Source: Salticus scenicus
Lineage: Eukaryota > Arthropoda > Arachnida > Araneae > Salticidae
Direction: 5' to 3'
Length of the DNA: 64,000 nt
NCBI GenBank assembly: GCA_963930645.1
Contig: OZ005660.1
Span: forward strand, 245,547,082-245,611,081
The position numbers were made by a program, and so were the translations under genes. How positions within the stretch are numbered: position 1 is the stretch's first letter; each line of letters starts with the position of its first letter. The notes under the pieces are model-generated. The model was not told the DNA's origin. It did not search any database and was given only the letters and a program-made list of their open reading frames with translations. Below, one piece after another: positions 35,826 through 47,998 of the stretch.

Positions 35826-37660
35826 GAAACCTTAACAAATTTCATACACATGTGGCTTCTCGCCGGTGTGAGTACGTGAATGTCTGTTTAGATTATTTTT
35901 AAGAGAATGTTTTGAAACATGTCAGACACGTATTGCTTTTCACTTGTGTGAATGCGTACATGCATATCTACAACTACTTTATCAGCAACACTCAGAACGG
36001 ATTTCACACAAGTATGGTTTTTCGCCTATGTGAATTAGGAAATGTTTATTCAGAGTCTGCCTGCCTTACAGAAAACTATTTACGACATATATCACATTCC
36101 CTTTTTTTTTTATGAATGCGTAAATGTGTATTCGAATTACCCTTGAAATTGCCCTTCTAGTGCAAATTTCATCTATATGGCTTTTCATCTTTATAGATGC
36201 GTGAATGCCAGTTTAATTTCCACAATTAGGAGAACTTTTTAGAACATATTACATAGATAAAGCTTTTCGTTTGCGCGAGTCCGTGAATGCACATATAATG
36301 CAGCTTTCTGTTGGAATGCTTTCGAACATATTTCACACACATAAGGGTTTTCTTTTGTGGGAATGTGTAGATGTCCCTTTCTAGAAAAACATCTGGAACA
36401 GATTTTAGACAGATGTATTCTTTTGAGTGAATGCGTAAATATCCATTCATAACGCGGCTGACTAAAAACTTTTTAGAACACATTTCACAAACATATGGCT
36501 TTTCTTCTAGTGTGAAAGCGTATATTTTTAGCGTGAACGTACATTTAGATTACTTTTCTGAGAGAATTCTATAGAACATTTTTGACACACACATAACATT
36601 TATCCCTTGTGAATGCGTAAATAGATTACGTTTGTCGAGAATCCTGTAGAACATATTTCACACACGCATAGCTTTTCTTCTGTGTGAATGCGCAAATGAC
36701 TATTTAGATTACCTTTCTGAGAGAATGCTTTTGAACATATTTCACACACGTATAGCTTTTCTTCGGTGTGAATGCGCAAATGCCTATTTAGATTACCTTT
36801 CTGAGAGAATGCTTTAGAACATATTTCACATACATATGGCATTTCGCCTGTATGAGTGAGTGCATGTTTATTTAGACTACTTATATGAGAAAATTTTTTA
36901 GAACATGTACCACACACATATGGCTTTTCGCCTGTATGAGTGAGTGAATGTTTATTTAGACTACTTATATACCAGAATTTTTTAGAACATATTTCACACA
37001 CATATGGCATTTCGCCTGTGTAAGAGAGTAAATGTTTATTTAGTGAATCTTTATGAGAGAATTCTTTAGAACAAATTTCACATACATATGGCATTTCTCC
37101 TGTATGAGTACGTGAATGTCTATTTAGATGACCTTTATCAGAGAATTTTTTAGAACATATTTCACACACATATGGCTTTTGTTTTGTGTGAATGCGCAAA
37201 TGCCTATTTAGATTATCTTTCTGAGAGAATGCTTTAGAACATGTTTCACACACATATGGCTTTTCGCCTGTATGAGTGCGTAAATGTATATTTAGACTAC
37301 TTTTCTCACAGAATTCTTTAGAACATATTTCACACACATATGGCATTTCACCTGTATGAGAGAGTAAATGTTTATTTAGTGTATTTTTATGAGAGAATTC
37401 TTTAGAACAAATTTCACATACATGTGGTATTTCTCCTGTATGAGTACGTGATTGTCTATTTTGATGACTTTTGTTAGGGAATTTTTTAGAACATATTTCA
37501 CACACATATGGTTTTTGTTCTGTTTGAATGCGTAAATGTGTATTTAGATTGCATTTCTGAGAGAATCCTTTAGAACATATTTCACACACATGTGGCTTTA
37601 CTCTCGTGTGAATGCGTAAATGTGTAATTAGATTACCTTTATCAGAGAATTCTTAGAACA
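35826..37660 (-). pseudogene. C2H2 zinc-finger locus, full extent including broken fingers
   Basis: The whole segment has an 84-bp period on the minus strand, with recurring text for the TGE(K/M)PYVCEICSK linker and finger start, about 21-22 fingers in all. Upstream of 37589 one finger is recognisable, but a missing base near 37651 and a missing dinucleotide near 37590 put it out of frame. Downstream of 36600 about nine fingers run to 35826 with stops and frame changes (e.g. the 36226-36483 segment). Only the central part is open. The most likely reading is a decaying tandem zinc-finger gene. Sequencing errors could mimic some breaks, but not all. Confidence 0.8.
36600..37589 (-). CDS. Poly-C2H2 zinc-finger protein, open core of 329 codons
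   Basis: Eleven full 28-residue fingers follow one another, each of the form C-x2-C-x12-H-x3-H joined by TGEKPYV-like linkers; a twelfth is degenerate. Such proteins bind DNA in the nucleus through the helix residues of each finger. Three fingers have lost a zinc ligand: finger 1 ends H-x3-Q, finger 2 reads Q-x3-H and finger 7 ends H-x3-Y. Linkers vary (TGEM, TEEK, TKQK). No KRAB, ZAD or BTB domain is visible, and the first Met lies inside a finger, so the true start is missing. Fingers 3 and 7, and 10 and 11, are near-identical pairs, indicating recent internal duplication. Probably not a complete gene. Confidence 0.6.
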   Translation of the reverse strand: MCEICSKGFSQKCNLNTHLRIQTEQKPYVCEICSKKFPNKSHQNRQSRTHTGEIPHVCEICSKEFSHKNTLNKHLLSHTGEMPYVCEICSKEFCEKSSLNIHLRTHTGEKPYVCETCSKAFSQKDNLNRHLRIHTKQKPYVCEICSKKFSDKGHLNRHSRTHTGEMPYVCEICSKEFSHKDSLNKHLLSYTGEMPYVCEICSKKFWYISSLNKHSLTHTGEKPYVCGTCSKKFSHISSLNKHALTHTGEMPYVCEICSKAFSQKGNLNRHLRIHTEEKLYVCEICSKAFSQKGNLNSHLRIHTEEKLCVCEICSTGFSTNVIYLRIHKG

Positions 37661-38237
37661 TATTTTATACTTGGATAGAGCAGTTCCTTGTTGGTAAACA
37701 AACATCTCAACTCTCAGGACTGGTTGGCAAAAGTTGACATTACAACCATTGATTATATATGGCTGTGTGTGCTCATAGCTGTTTTAAAACGCTCATATTT
37801 AGTTCTTTTTATGCAGATATTTCAGAATGTGTTTGAAATAAAAAATAGATTTAAAATTAAGCTCGACGAAAAATATATAACGTCAAACAGATTCATACTT
37901 CTTACGAAAATGCGATCGGCCTTTGGGCCAATCAGTGTTCCATCAAAGGCAATTTGTTAGGGAAAAATTGTATGATTAATGTAATGAAATTTTTATAAGA
38001 TTTATTCATGACGTGATTTATTTAATACTGTATCCATAATATTTTTGGATTCTATTACTTTATAAATAAAACATAAATATTTTTCGAATACAGTATTTGC
38101 TGTATAGCATTGCATTTTGCATCTGTCGTGTTACGAGGTTTTGTCATATTTATTAATACCTTCCTTTTGTCGAATTATTCTTTTATTAATAAGTTTTCCA
38201 TTTTTATTATGTATTTAATTTTTGAGTTTTGTCAATT
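37661..38237. other. Upstream flank of the zinc-finger locus, nothing recognised
   Basis: No further exon with a recognisable domain and no clear promoter element is visible. The open stretch 37688-37960 (+) has no recognisable similarity. Confidence 0.35.
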
Positions 38238-38424
38238 ATCCGCGATTGTAATGAAATGCTCGCCCTCTGGTGGGCTAAGGTAAATATATCATACCACTGA
38301 TAGCTTTCACGCTGAAACAACGATAGAACAACAAGAACGAACAATAAATAAATACACGTGGAATTATATTTACTAACAACTGCAGTTGAGAAAGCTCCAT
38401 CTATCGATCATTACAAACGCGGAT
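38238..38424. mobile_element. Possible small MITE (ATCCGCG ends)
   Basis: Left end ATCCGCGATTGTAATGA, right end TCATTACAAACGCGGAT, inverse apart from three bases. Length 187 bp. The interior holds 'gctcgccctctggtgggc' and 'agctccatctatcgat', a pattern seen in several arthropod short elements. No certain target duplication. Confidence 0.45.
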
Positions 38425-40003
38425 TTATCTCAAAATGTTGAAATTTAACGGGAAATTTTTATAATTCTATAATTAAAACTTTTTTTTTTTTAAATTTAGG
38501 ACTTATTTAGTTAGTCAATTGAATGTTTTGAAATTTATACCTTTTTAAATACGGTGACTGGTTGTATTATTAATGCAACGTTAATTTGTCATGTCGTGTT
38601 TGTGAAGTAGTTTAAGTGAGAACTACAAATCTATAGGACGCCAATAGAACATATACTTGATGATTCATATAAGACCGGAGAATACATTTAGAACAAACTC
38701 AAAACTGAACATCGACTAGAGATGTGCCGTCATTCGAGTGAAATAATCGATAAACCCGATTATTTGGAATAATTCAATTAACTAAAAATCATTCGTTAAT
38801 TTCATTCGATGATTTCACTCGTTAATTTTTTCATTCGATCATTTCACTAGTTTTGTTTTTTCATTCGATCATTTCATTCCTTAATTTCATACCGATTATT
38901 TTTTCTTTCGATTGCATCATATTCTTTATGCGCGTGCGCGAATGACCATCTCGATTATTTTATTTCGAGTGATTTTAACGGCAGAAGTTTACTTGGTTAT
39001 TCTATATTCGGATTATTTGCAGGGATTTCCACTGAGCTGAAGAACAGCTCAGTGTTTATTTCTTGTTTATAACGAATGAATTGGTGGTTTGGCTGCAATT
39101 TATAGTGGCCATTCTTTGAATGCTTGCTTTTCACACGTTATGTGTAGTTTGTAAACCGTTGTTTTTCAAAATACGCGTTATTTAGATTTAGTAATGTTTC
39201 TATCTGTAAAGATACTTTAAAAAATAATAAAAATTTTGTTCTTTTAAAGGAAAAAAAAAGGAGTATTTATAATTTTTACATTATATTAAGTTCTTTTTTT
39301 TTTTTTTTTTTTTATGAAATGCGTTTTTGGAAATACTCTCAAGAAGTCTCTTGGCGGTTTTCTATATCTTTGTGCTACTATTGGTAGAGTTTTACTCGAA
39401 AATCTGTATTTTGCTAAATTTGCCTCCGAAAATTCTTCTTACCCTCTCCCCCTTAAAAATCTAAAATTCCAACTTCGCAGAAAGTGATTTTTTTGTACTA
39501 TAGTCTTCACATCAGCATTTTCTTCGTCGTGAAGCAATTTGGAGCCGAGTTATACTTATGAGGGGGATTTGCCTTCTGCCACCAGCGGAAAGGAAAGGGG
39601 GATATTTTGGATATTACGCAAAATCTCGTTTTATTGGGTGTCGGGGTCCTCATCAAAACTTGTGACTCTATCTCCGATAGAATCGCCACGGCTGTGTTGA
39701 GTCAATGAATCAATGAGTTTTCTCTTATATATATATATAGATAGATTAAACAACTTAAATGACACAATCTTTTCTTGAAATAAGGTGCTTATTTGGTGGA
39801 TGGTTATAAAACAGTGCACTTAAACAATTGCGGAATGTACAAACAGTTTGACGTGTTTAACATTTTATTTATATATATTTCTTTCTTTATTTTTTATTCA
39901 TCGTAATAGTTCTTGGACTATGAGCTAGTCTGGATAATTTTGATATGAGAGTTAATTATTATTATTATTTGTTTTTTTAATGTAAACTAACTTTTTTTTT
40001 TAA

Positions 40004-40040
<37 letters not shown>

Positions 40041-40175
40041 TAAGGATCAAATTTCGAAGTGATTCCTGAAAATTTATAAAATTTACGTGAAACCAAATAT
40101 TTTACTACGGATTATAATTTCAACTTTTTTTTTTTTTTTTTTTCCTTTATTGTCAAGTATTACCCAGGTCGACAT
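38425..40175. other. No gene; degenerate 'cattcgat(c/g)atttcact' repeats at 38730-38960
   Basis: The interval 38730-38960 iterates cattcgatcatttcatt with variation about six times and is bounded by loosely inverse text (cattcgagtgaaataatcg / cgattattttatttcgagtg). This could be a decayed palindromic element. The remainder has poly-T at 39293-39313, poly-A at 40008-40036 and no recognised feature. Confidence 0.35.
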
Positions 40176-40590
40176 GTAAAATTTTGATTATATTATTTTG
40201 GATGATCTTTATGTTTTTTGATGTTCTGAAACCGAAAATGAAGCCAGTATTTCTCTATCACGTAAAATTTTTGTCAATACAGGGTGCTTGCCGATACAAT
40301 TTCTTCCAATACTCTTCCACCAATATAATTATGTAGTAAGTTTTATAGTATGTCTCCATAATTAATTAATCATAGATGCTTTGTTGTAATTGTGAAGCAC
40401 TAGTGCGATTCGAAACCATATCAACCGACTAACCAACTGATTGTTATGATAGTATACGTAAGAAATCGTGTCAATAAACACCCTGTATTGACAAAAATCT
40501 ATACGTGATAGAGAAAAATGGGCTGCATTTTCGGTTTCAGCATACAAAAAACATAAAGACCAGCTGAAATCATCAAATCAAATTTTGTAA
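40176..40590. mobile_element. MITE with ~110-bp inverted arms
   Basis: The left arm 40176-40287 contains gaaaccgaaaatgaagccag and tgtcaatacagggtg; the right arm 40479-40590 is its inverse (caccctgtattgaca and ctgcattttcggtttcag). The interior of about 190 bp is unrelated to known genes. A 61-codon open stretch across the right arm is a by-product. Confidence 0.75.
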
Positions 40591-41024
40591 ATTTCATTTT
40601 TGTAGGCCTGTGTTATTAGTCATTAATTTTCAAAGTTTGAAAAAAATATCAAATTTTATACCTACGCCAGTAGTCAAGAGGTTATCTCAAACCTGAACAG
40701 TAGACGCAGGTTGAGAATTTATCATCAAGAATACAAACCAAAGTTGTACGGTAGATTTCTCTTATAAATGTCTTTGATTAGTTTACTGAGTAACTTGCTC
40801 CGCCATTTTCATCCATGTGGTGCCTTCTTAATTTATCAGCCCAATAACTTTGGAAATTCGAACTAAATATGTAGAGTAAACGTATCTCATAAACGCATTT
40901 GATACATTTGTTTGTCAACTTGACCTGCCTCCACCATCTTGTTTCAATAAACCGGCCATTTGAAAGTTTTTAATTCACATAAGAAAGGTATTTACGAACC
41001 AATTTTCTTAAAACTCCATACATA

Positions 41025-41214
41025 GGGGAATGTCTCCAGTGGAGGGAACAGTTTTGATTTTGGCTTATAATTTTTGACAGATTAGATATTATGCAAACAT
41101 ATGAATACCAATGGAAAGCTAGTATCCTTAGCTGACGTTTGATGAAGTAACCGCATTTATTTCATCAACTAGAAAAAAAAAATATTACCAATTTTGTAAA
41201 GGGATCATTTTTTG

Positions 41215-41245
<31 letters not shown>

Positions 41246-42325
41246 GTATACCCGGTTGTGGGCACACTTGAAAATTTCGCAAAATGTTAGAAAATAACAA
41301 GAAAAACACCATAAATACAGAAAACAACAAAATTCATTCATTTTGTAAGGATTCAGTGGCCGAAATATTAACAGAAAATGGCATTTTTACAAATTTTTTT
41401 TTCTCATCTTCGTCCTTCCAATCAGAAGTGCAACACGTGAAAGAAAATAATTTGCATATATATTAGCACTCTTCAAATGCATCGGACGATCACACGCGTT
41501 GCATTTCATTAAGATGTCTTGTTAGGCGTAGTGGTAGGTGCTTCAAACAGAAGACACAAAAGTCGACATCGTCAAATTGTTGAGACCCCAATTTTTAGGA
41601 CGCTTGCCCGGCACTTTGAAAGGTGGAGTTGCCTTACATTATCTAGGCTTCTTCAGGAGGACTCAGATGCTGCAAGGAACTCCATATTCTCGGGTAGTTG
41701 CTTTTATGGATTTCTTATCCACTAAGTAATCCTAAATGGCTTTAACCAGTGCAATTAAATCCATTTCTTTAAGATCGGTTCACTTTTTCGGGATTGACAT
41801 TGTTAAAATATCCTAAACATACATGTAAACACAAATAAACTATGTTATTTTAATATAAACGACCACATTTCACTGTTTAACATACATACGTTTTAAACGA
41901 AAGAAGCAAGTGTGCCCACAACCGGTTACATGAAGGTGCCCACAACCAAGAATGGCAGCCTTTTCCATAATGGCAGAAAAAGCAAATTTCGGTTCACATT
42001 TTCGTTGAATTCGATATTACACCACAAAATATAAGGAATATACTGCATAAATATAACTTGCATTTACATTTTTGAAAATTCACTTCGATTTATCGCATTT
42101 TGAAAATATTCACAAATGACTTTTATGTCGCTTTTTCTCAGATCTTTCATTTCGATTCTTGCACTTACTAAGAAAAAAAATCTATTCACTTCGGTGTTAG
42201 CACAAAAACTGCGTACTGTCAAAATATATGTTTGACAGTACTCAAATGCACCATATTTGCTTTTTGTTAAAAGATATGGTGGGGTGCTCATAACCGAAGA
42301 ATGTCCATAACATGAGACATTCACC
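41025..42325 (-). mobile_element. Internally deleted pogo-like DNA transposon
   Basis: Ends GGGGAATGTCTC and GAGACATTCACC with flanking TA. On the minus strand the order is 5' end, transposase N-terminal remnant (41800-41490), a deletion junction, then a C-terminal relic at 41460-41400. 'cccggttgtgggcacact' and close variants (41251, 41918, 42280) recur inside the ends. A related left end is found at 45351. Confidence 0.7.
41490..41800 (-). pseudogene. Pogo-like transposase, N-terminal remnant
   Basis: From ATG 41800 the minus strand gives MSIPKK, a stop, then LKEMDLIALVKAI and KKSIKATTREYGVPCS, followed by LLKKPR. This matches the layout of the psq-type helix-turn-helix that opens pogo/Tigger transposases (..AI..AV..G..S..KAA..F.VP.STL..). 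Several stops interrupt it. Dead copy. Confidence 0.6.
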
Positions 42326-42719
42326 TACATAGCCCACATAAATAATTCAATTCAGTCCATTAAAAATTTGTAGCGCCCATTTTGGAACAAAATAGGTGAA
42401 AAAGAGGAAGAAGAAGAAGAGAGAGAGAAATAAACCTAAACTTCCGAATGAACCAGAAGGACTTCTTTATTTTACTCTAGAAAAAAAAAAAAAGGAGTAA
42501 TGCAAATTGGACACAAATTGACATGCATACAGATTTCGATGGGAAATACAAGTTTTTAAAATTTGGCGGCCGATGAATGAGCATGTGAAGCTGCAAAACT
42601 GACAGGAAATTAAAGAGTAGAAATTTTTATTCCTGATCATATATTCTTCGAGAATTTTATTCCGTCTACTCAGACAGTAATTATGCCTTGCATAGAGGTG
42701 CGCAAACAATATGTGCAGA

Positions 42720-43260
42720 TAGCGTTTAAGTGAGGTGTATAATTGGGCTCAAAGAAGCCGGTTCATCTAATCTGCGAATTCTTTGACATTTGGATAAGAG
42801 TGATGCCGCTAGTATTGATGATGGCAGGAAAGGTTGAACCATGACCGAACATAGTGTTAAGGAAGCGGTCGACCTAGAGATGGGACATAATGTAAGAACT
42901 GATTCCAAATTCATAATTATTATCGATCCTACGTGCAACTAGTGCTTCAATGACTTCAAATACCATTAATAGGCGCCTTAGAAAATTGGGGTTGAGCTCA
43001 CGGGGCTCTTTGTACCGTTTGCTATTAAACTTTTTACACTGACAAGCCCGTTTGCAGTGATATCGGGAACGTTCGACCTAGAATGTTACGGAATGAAGTA
43101 GAATTGTGTTCAGTGATGAGTCCCACTCCAATTTGAGCCCCGATGACCAATGAAGACGCCCCGCAAAAAGGGGGAAGAAAAGAGGAACACGACATCTACC
43201 AATTTTCATCTTATTCGGATAAAACCTTCCTTGTGTGACTTTTTTTTTTCTTTTCTCTTA
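42720..43260 (+). pseudogene. Tc1-like transposase remnant
   Basis: At 43084-43160 the frame reads NVTE-stop-SRIVFSDESHSNLSPDDQ, the Tc1 segment around the second catalytic aspartate (FSDES.F.L). Upstream text at 42755-42900 keeps short blocks of the same protein (VKEAVDLEMGHNV) between stops. No terminal repeats were found. Strongly decayed. Confidence 0.6.
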
Positions 43261-43757
43261 GGGTGTATTATCAGTGTATCCAGGTTTTTTTAAAATGGTA
43301 CCCCATTTCTGACTTTGTAAAATAGTTAAGTAAGTTAGTGATAAGTAAAAATGATTCTGTAAAATTAATATAAATACACTAAAGTAGTTTTATTTTTAAA
43401 AATGGAATAGTGGTAAAATAATTATTGAATATCAGTGGTGAGTAAATTCTAATATGTAAGGTAATTATGTCTGGGCGATGTAGCAATTCGTCAAGAAATA
43501 TCAATTTAATACCTATATTATTAATCGATTTAAGCTTACACTGAATCTTGTCTATATCAATATTACATTTATATTGCTAAATTGATTTATGTTTAGACAG
43601 CTTTTAATTTATATGTATATCATTAGTTGTGACCATAACATTAGCGCCATGCACAATATTTAAAGCAACTGCGAGTTACACAAACATGGACATCGATTTA
43701 TCTTGATTGCTGACGTTCTAATGAAGGATAGATATTCCTAACGTAACACTGTCCTTA

Positions 43758-44310
43758 TGAAATTTTAAATTTAGTGTTGCATGACAAAGATTTTGCCGTT
43801 TGGAACGGGACAATCCCCGCACGGCCTTGTATTGAAAAATTATGGTCCAAACTTTACGAAATTTTAAATATGGGGTTGTTTGGGTGTTATTGTGTCTAAC
43901 TACACAGTTAAAAGGGGGAGGAACCCCGCAGTGCTTTATCTTTCGAAGATGCGATTCTAACTTTACAAAATCTTAAATTTGGAGTTGGTTGGGTGTTAGT
44001 ATGACGAAAATTTCACTGTTGGAAAGAAGGAGGGTCTGACCCTACCCTCACGGTGTTTTATTTGGAAAATTCAGCCCAAACTTCACGAAATTTGGATTTC
44101 ATTGGGTGTTAGTAAGACAGAGACTGCGTCGTTGGAAAGAAGGCCGATCTGACTTTTCATGGTGCATTGTTTCGAAAAATTATGGTCTGGAATTTACGAA
44201 ATTTTAAATTTGGGGCTGGTCAGATGTTAGTGTGACAAACACTACACCGTTAAAATGGAGAGAGTTTTACCATCCATCGTGTCTCATCTCAGAATATCAC
44301 CGTTCTAGCT
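43758..44310 (+). repeat. Five diverged ~110-bp tandem repeats
   Basis: Each unit has the order gaaattttaaattt, ggttgggtgttagt, gacaaa/gacgaaaa, cgttggaaag, ggtctgacc, then a tttcgaaaaattatggtc type ending. Unit starts lie near 43758, 43857, 43965, 44086 and 44197. Divergence between neighbours is considerable. No coding capacity. Confidence 0.7.
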
Positions 44311-44531
44311 TTTTGTAAATTTTAAACTCCTTATTGTTATTTATGCCAACGCATCTTGCTTTTCGTTTCAAACATAACAAGCATTTTTACAAATTGAAGT
44401 AAAACATTTTTGTAAAAGTATTTTTATAAAATATTTTTTATTTAAACATACTAATATAATATTATATGCAATAAAGTAAAAACATTCCTAAAATAGTAAG
44501 AAACCACCACCCAAGTGGCATTGGCGTTTCA

Positions 44532-44740
44532 AAGTATTAATTACAAGACTTTGGATAAACACCATAAAATGCAATAAACTCACAACAATTATTTTGGGTC
44601 GAAAGAACACACGACCCTTTGTCAGGAGAACAATGTAGGCACAAATGCTGCAATCAAAGTGGCAACGCACTTGACCCGAAACAATTATTGCGAGGTTATT
44701 GCATTTTGTGGTGTCGATTCAAAGTTTTGTAATTAATTAC
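44532..44740. mobile_element. MITE with ATTAATTACAA arms
   Basis: The left arm attaattacaagactttgga and right arm caaagttttgtaattaat are inverse, and the match continues inward through accataaaatgcaata / tattgcattttgtggt and caacaattatt / caattattgcg. Related to the elements at 2578-2833 and 45778-46037. 209 bp, non-coding. Confidence 0.75.
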
Positions 44741-45350
44741 AATATGCCAGTGAATTTTTTAATATCAATATATCGTTAAATCGCGATACGAAGCTTGTTA
44801 TATATCACGATGTAAGATTTTTAACATCGATGATTGCTACTGTTCACTAAAGTTTTAACAACTGTCTCCAGTAAATATTCAAGTTGAGGGTATTTATCGA
44901 GAGTTCACTTCAATGTTCATAGAAATTTTCAGTGTGCAGCTGTATTACAGAGAAGTGAATTTTTCAATATACTTTTTTGGTGAAGGATGATTTTTTGAAG
45001 GTGGCTTTTCTCAAGGCCGTACCTGATACAAGACATTTTATTTCGTTACAGGTTTCTTTTCTTTCTAAAGTTAATTGCGCAAAAGTGTATCAAAGTGATA
45101 TCGAAATATTTCTAGATTAACCTTTGTATTTATTGTTATAATTGTCTGTTCTTTTAATTAAACATAAATGAAAACTGAAAATTATTTTCGAATTTATTGT
45201 TATCATTTAATAAATTTAACCCAAAGATTATCTGAAGAGTCAAATTTACTATGGTATATTTTAAACTACATTTTCAATAAAGTTATCTGAACTAATTCAG
45301 TTTATTTAAAATTTAAGTATGATACAAAGATTCAGTCTTAACAATAAATA

Positions 45351-45541
45351 AGGGAATGTCTCCTGTTGTGGGCACAGTTCATAATTTTCGCGTAGAACTT
45401 TTGATAGAGTAGATATTATGCAAACATATGCATATCAATGGAAAGCTACAACACTTAGCTAACGTTTGATGAAGTAACTGTATTGATTCTGTCAAATACA
45501 AAAAAATTAATACTAATTTTGTAAAGTGGTAATTTTTGGCC

Positions 45542-45572
<31 letters not shown>

Positions 45573-45800
45573 GTATCCAGTTATGGGCACACTTCAAAAA
45601 TTCCACACATGAAAAACAACCATAAATACAGAAAACGACAAAATTTATTCATTTTATAAAGATTCAGTGGCGAAGTAATAACAGAAACTGTCATTTTTCC
45701 AATTTCATTCGTCATCATCTTCACCCTCCAAATGAGAAGTGCAATGCTTGCAAGTAAAATAATTTGCATGTATATAAACACCATAAAACGCAAAAACTCA
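45351..45800 (-). mobile_element. Pogo-like element fragment at the start of copy B
   Basis: Starts AGGGAATGTCTCCTGTTGTG, the same end as the element at 41025, and continues in parallel with it through atattatgcaaacatatg, ggaaagcta and tttgatgaagtaac to a relic C-terminus (CKHCTSHLEGEDDDE on the minus strand, 45708-45765). Copy A lacks everything left of the poly-A tract. The right end was not found. Confidence 0.6.
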
Positions 45801-46037
45801 CAACGGTTTTTTCAGGTCGAAACAAAACCTTGATTTATTTTCAGGTGAACAAAGTAGGCACATTGCTACTTTTTAATAGGGAGGCACTCGGGACTACTTA
45901 GTTCACCTCACAGAGAGCCGTGTTTTCCTTCAGCCCGAAAGGATTGTGTGCATTACCTTTTTGTCTGACTGACAAAAGGATCATGTTTTCTTTCAACATT
46001 AAACAACTGTTGCGAGCTCTTGTATTTTATGATGTGT
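45778..46037. mobile_element. MITE with ACACC... arms (copy in B)
   Basis: Orthologous position to 2578-2833 within the duplicated segment: acaccataaaacgcaaaaac at the left, gtattttatgatgtgt at the right. Confidence 0.55.
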
Positions 46038-47998
46038 ATTTAAAATTTTGTATAGTCAGTAGCAAAATTATTGAAGCACACTTTTCAAATCAAATCAACA
46101 CAAATATATATATATAGTTTAATCGCTAATTTTTATCTGCCTACTTTTATATAAACAGTATAAGACTAAGATCACGACTCGACAAATACTTACTTAACAA
46201 AACAGTATTAGGTACCCATATTTTAAGTTGGAATTATTGCTAGGGCTTCAATGATTTTGCTGCCAACTGTACTTAATAATCATTAAAATGCAGAACCGAA
46301 AAATCATTAAAATACAGAAAATTGTTAATTATGCAGTGGACTCTATATTAATTGTTTCAGTGTTTTATTAATTGATTTTAATAGTTACAAATTCCTGTAA
46401 AATATATTTGCTCTCATATAATTTCAACCAAGATTTTTTTAATGTATCTGAAAGTAAACAGAAGTTATTTAAGCATATTGGAGCCGCTCATTTTCAAAGT
46501 AATTAAATTTACCATTATCATTTAATCAGAACAAAGATATTGTTGGAATTTTTTATTCAAATGTTGAAAACATTCTTTTATCGTTATTAAAAAGAGTAAA
46601 ATTGGCAATATCAGTAGATTTATTTATTTATTTATTTTTTATTTATTTATTTATTTATTTATTTTTTTTTTTTTTTTTTTTTTTGAAGCAATTATTATTT
46701 GAAGCAATTTCCTCTCGTGAAAAAAAAAAAAAAGTTTATATATCATGAACTCATACTATATTATTAAATTTTGCTTCTTAATATGTTCAAATAAAATGTA
46801 TGCATATATATATATATATATATATATATAAAGAGAGAGAGAGAGATTAGTAAGGGTATATGATACTTTCGTAGTGAGGAAATTTCGGTCCCACTAATTT
46901 TTTGATATCTTTTAAATATATGAGTGTTTTAGTATGATAGCATAAATTTTTGATTGATATTACATCATTTTCCAACTTTGGTGAAAATGATGTAAGAATA
47001 AGACACACAGAATAGATTTTTTTTTTTTTTTTTTTTTCGTATCGATTTTTGAATAATAAAGTTTATCTGTTATCACTAAAGATCTAACCATTGTTACTTT
47101 ATCCAAGTCCCCAAAATTTCAGTTTAAATAAAATACAAGGTTTTTAATATAAAACACTGTAATGCGGCTCTTAAGTATCACATTCAAATTTAGATAGCTC
47201 GAATACAAATTTTGCAGGAAATCGAAGCTTTATCCAAACACATCCTATATGTTAGAATTTAAAAATAAAAGAAGATACAAAGAACCTAAATAGTGATCTG
47301 GGGATTTAATTTGTAGAAATCAGCGAAACTTTAGTCATTTTCTTTTCTGTCAATCAGGATAAATTTGTCAAATACAGAAAATAGTCATATATCATATAGA
47401 ATTGGAAACGTATTTTTCTTCCATTATAAACTCTTACAATATTGTTTAAATAAATTTCGTGCAAAAGCGATCCTCCCCCCCCCCTTTTTTTTTTCTTTTT
47501 CAAATGCGCTAAAACAAAACAGTGAAATTCCTTTTTACTGTCTGTGGAAGAAAATGTGTGAAAAATAAAAAAAAAACCCCAATGTGTTACTAAGATTTCA
47601 ATGTGTGAATTATTTTTGGGCATAGGGACATTTATATACTAAAAATAAGAAAAAATAAGAAATGAAAGAAAAAATGAACTAAAAAGACAAAAAACTGTGC
47701 ATCAACATTTCTAAACCTTGATACTCTCAATGCGCACATTTGATTAAATAATGGAACTTACATTTTTTTCAATTTTAAAATAAAATAATTATAATTCAAA
47801 GAAAAATAATTTATGTACATATATACATTGATAACATAATTGAATATCACGAAGAAACAAACATGCATTTTATTAATATTTTAAATATAAAATAGGTTTT
47901 GAAATAAAGTCCTCTTAGATTAATAATAAAAATATATAAAATATATTACATATTTCAATATATTAAATTTTATAAAAAAAAAAAAAAAAAAAAAAAAT

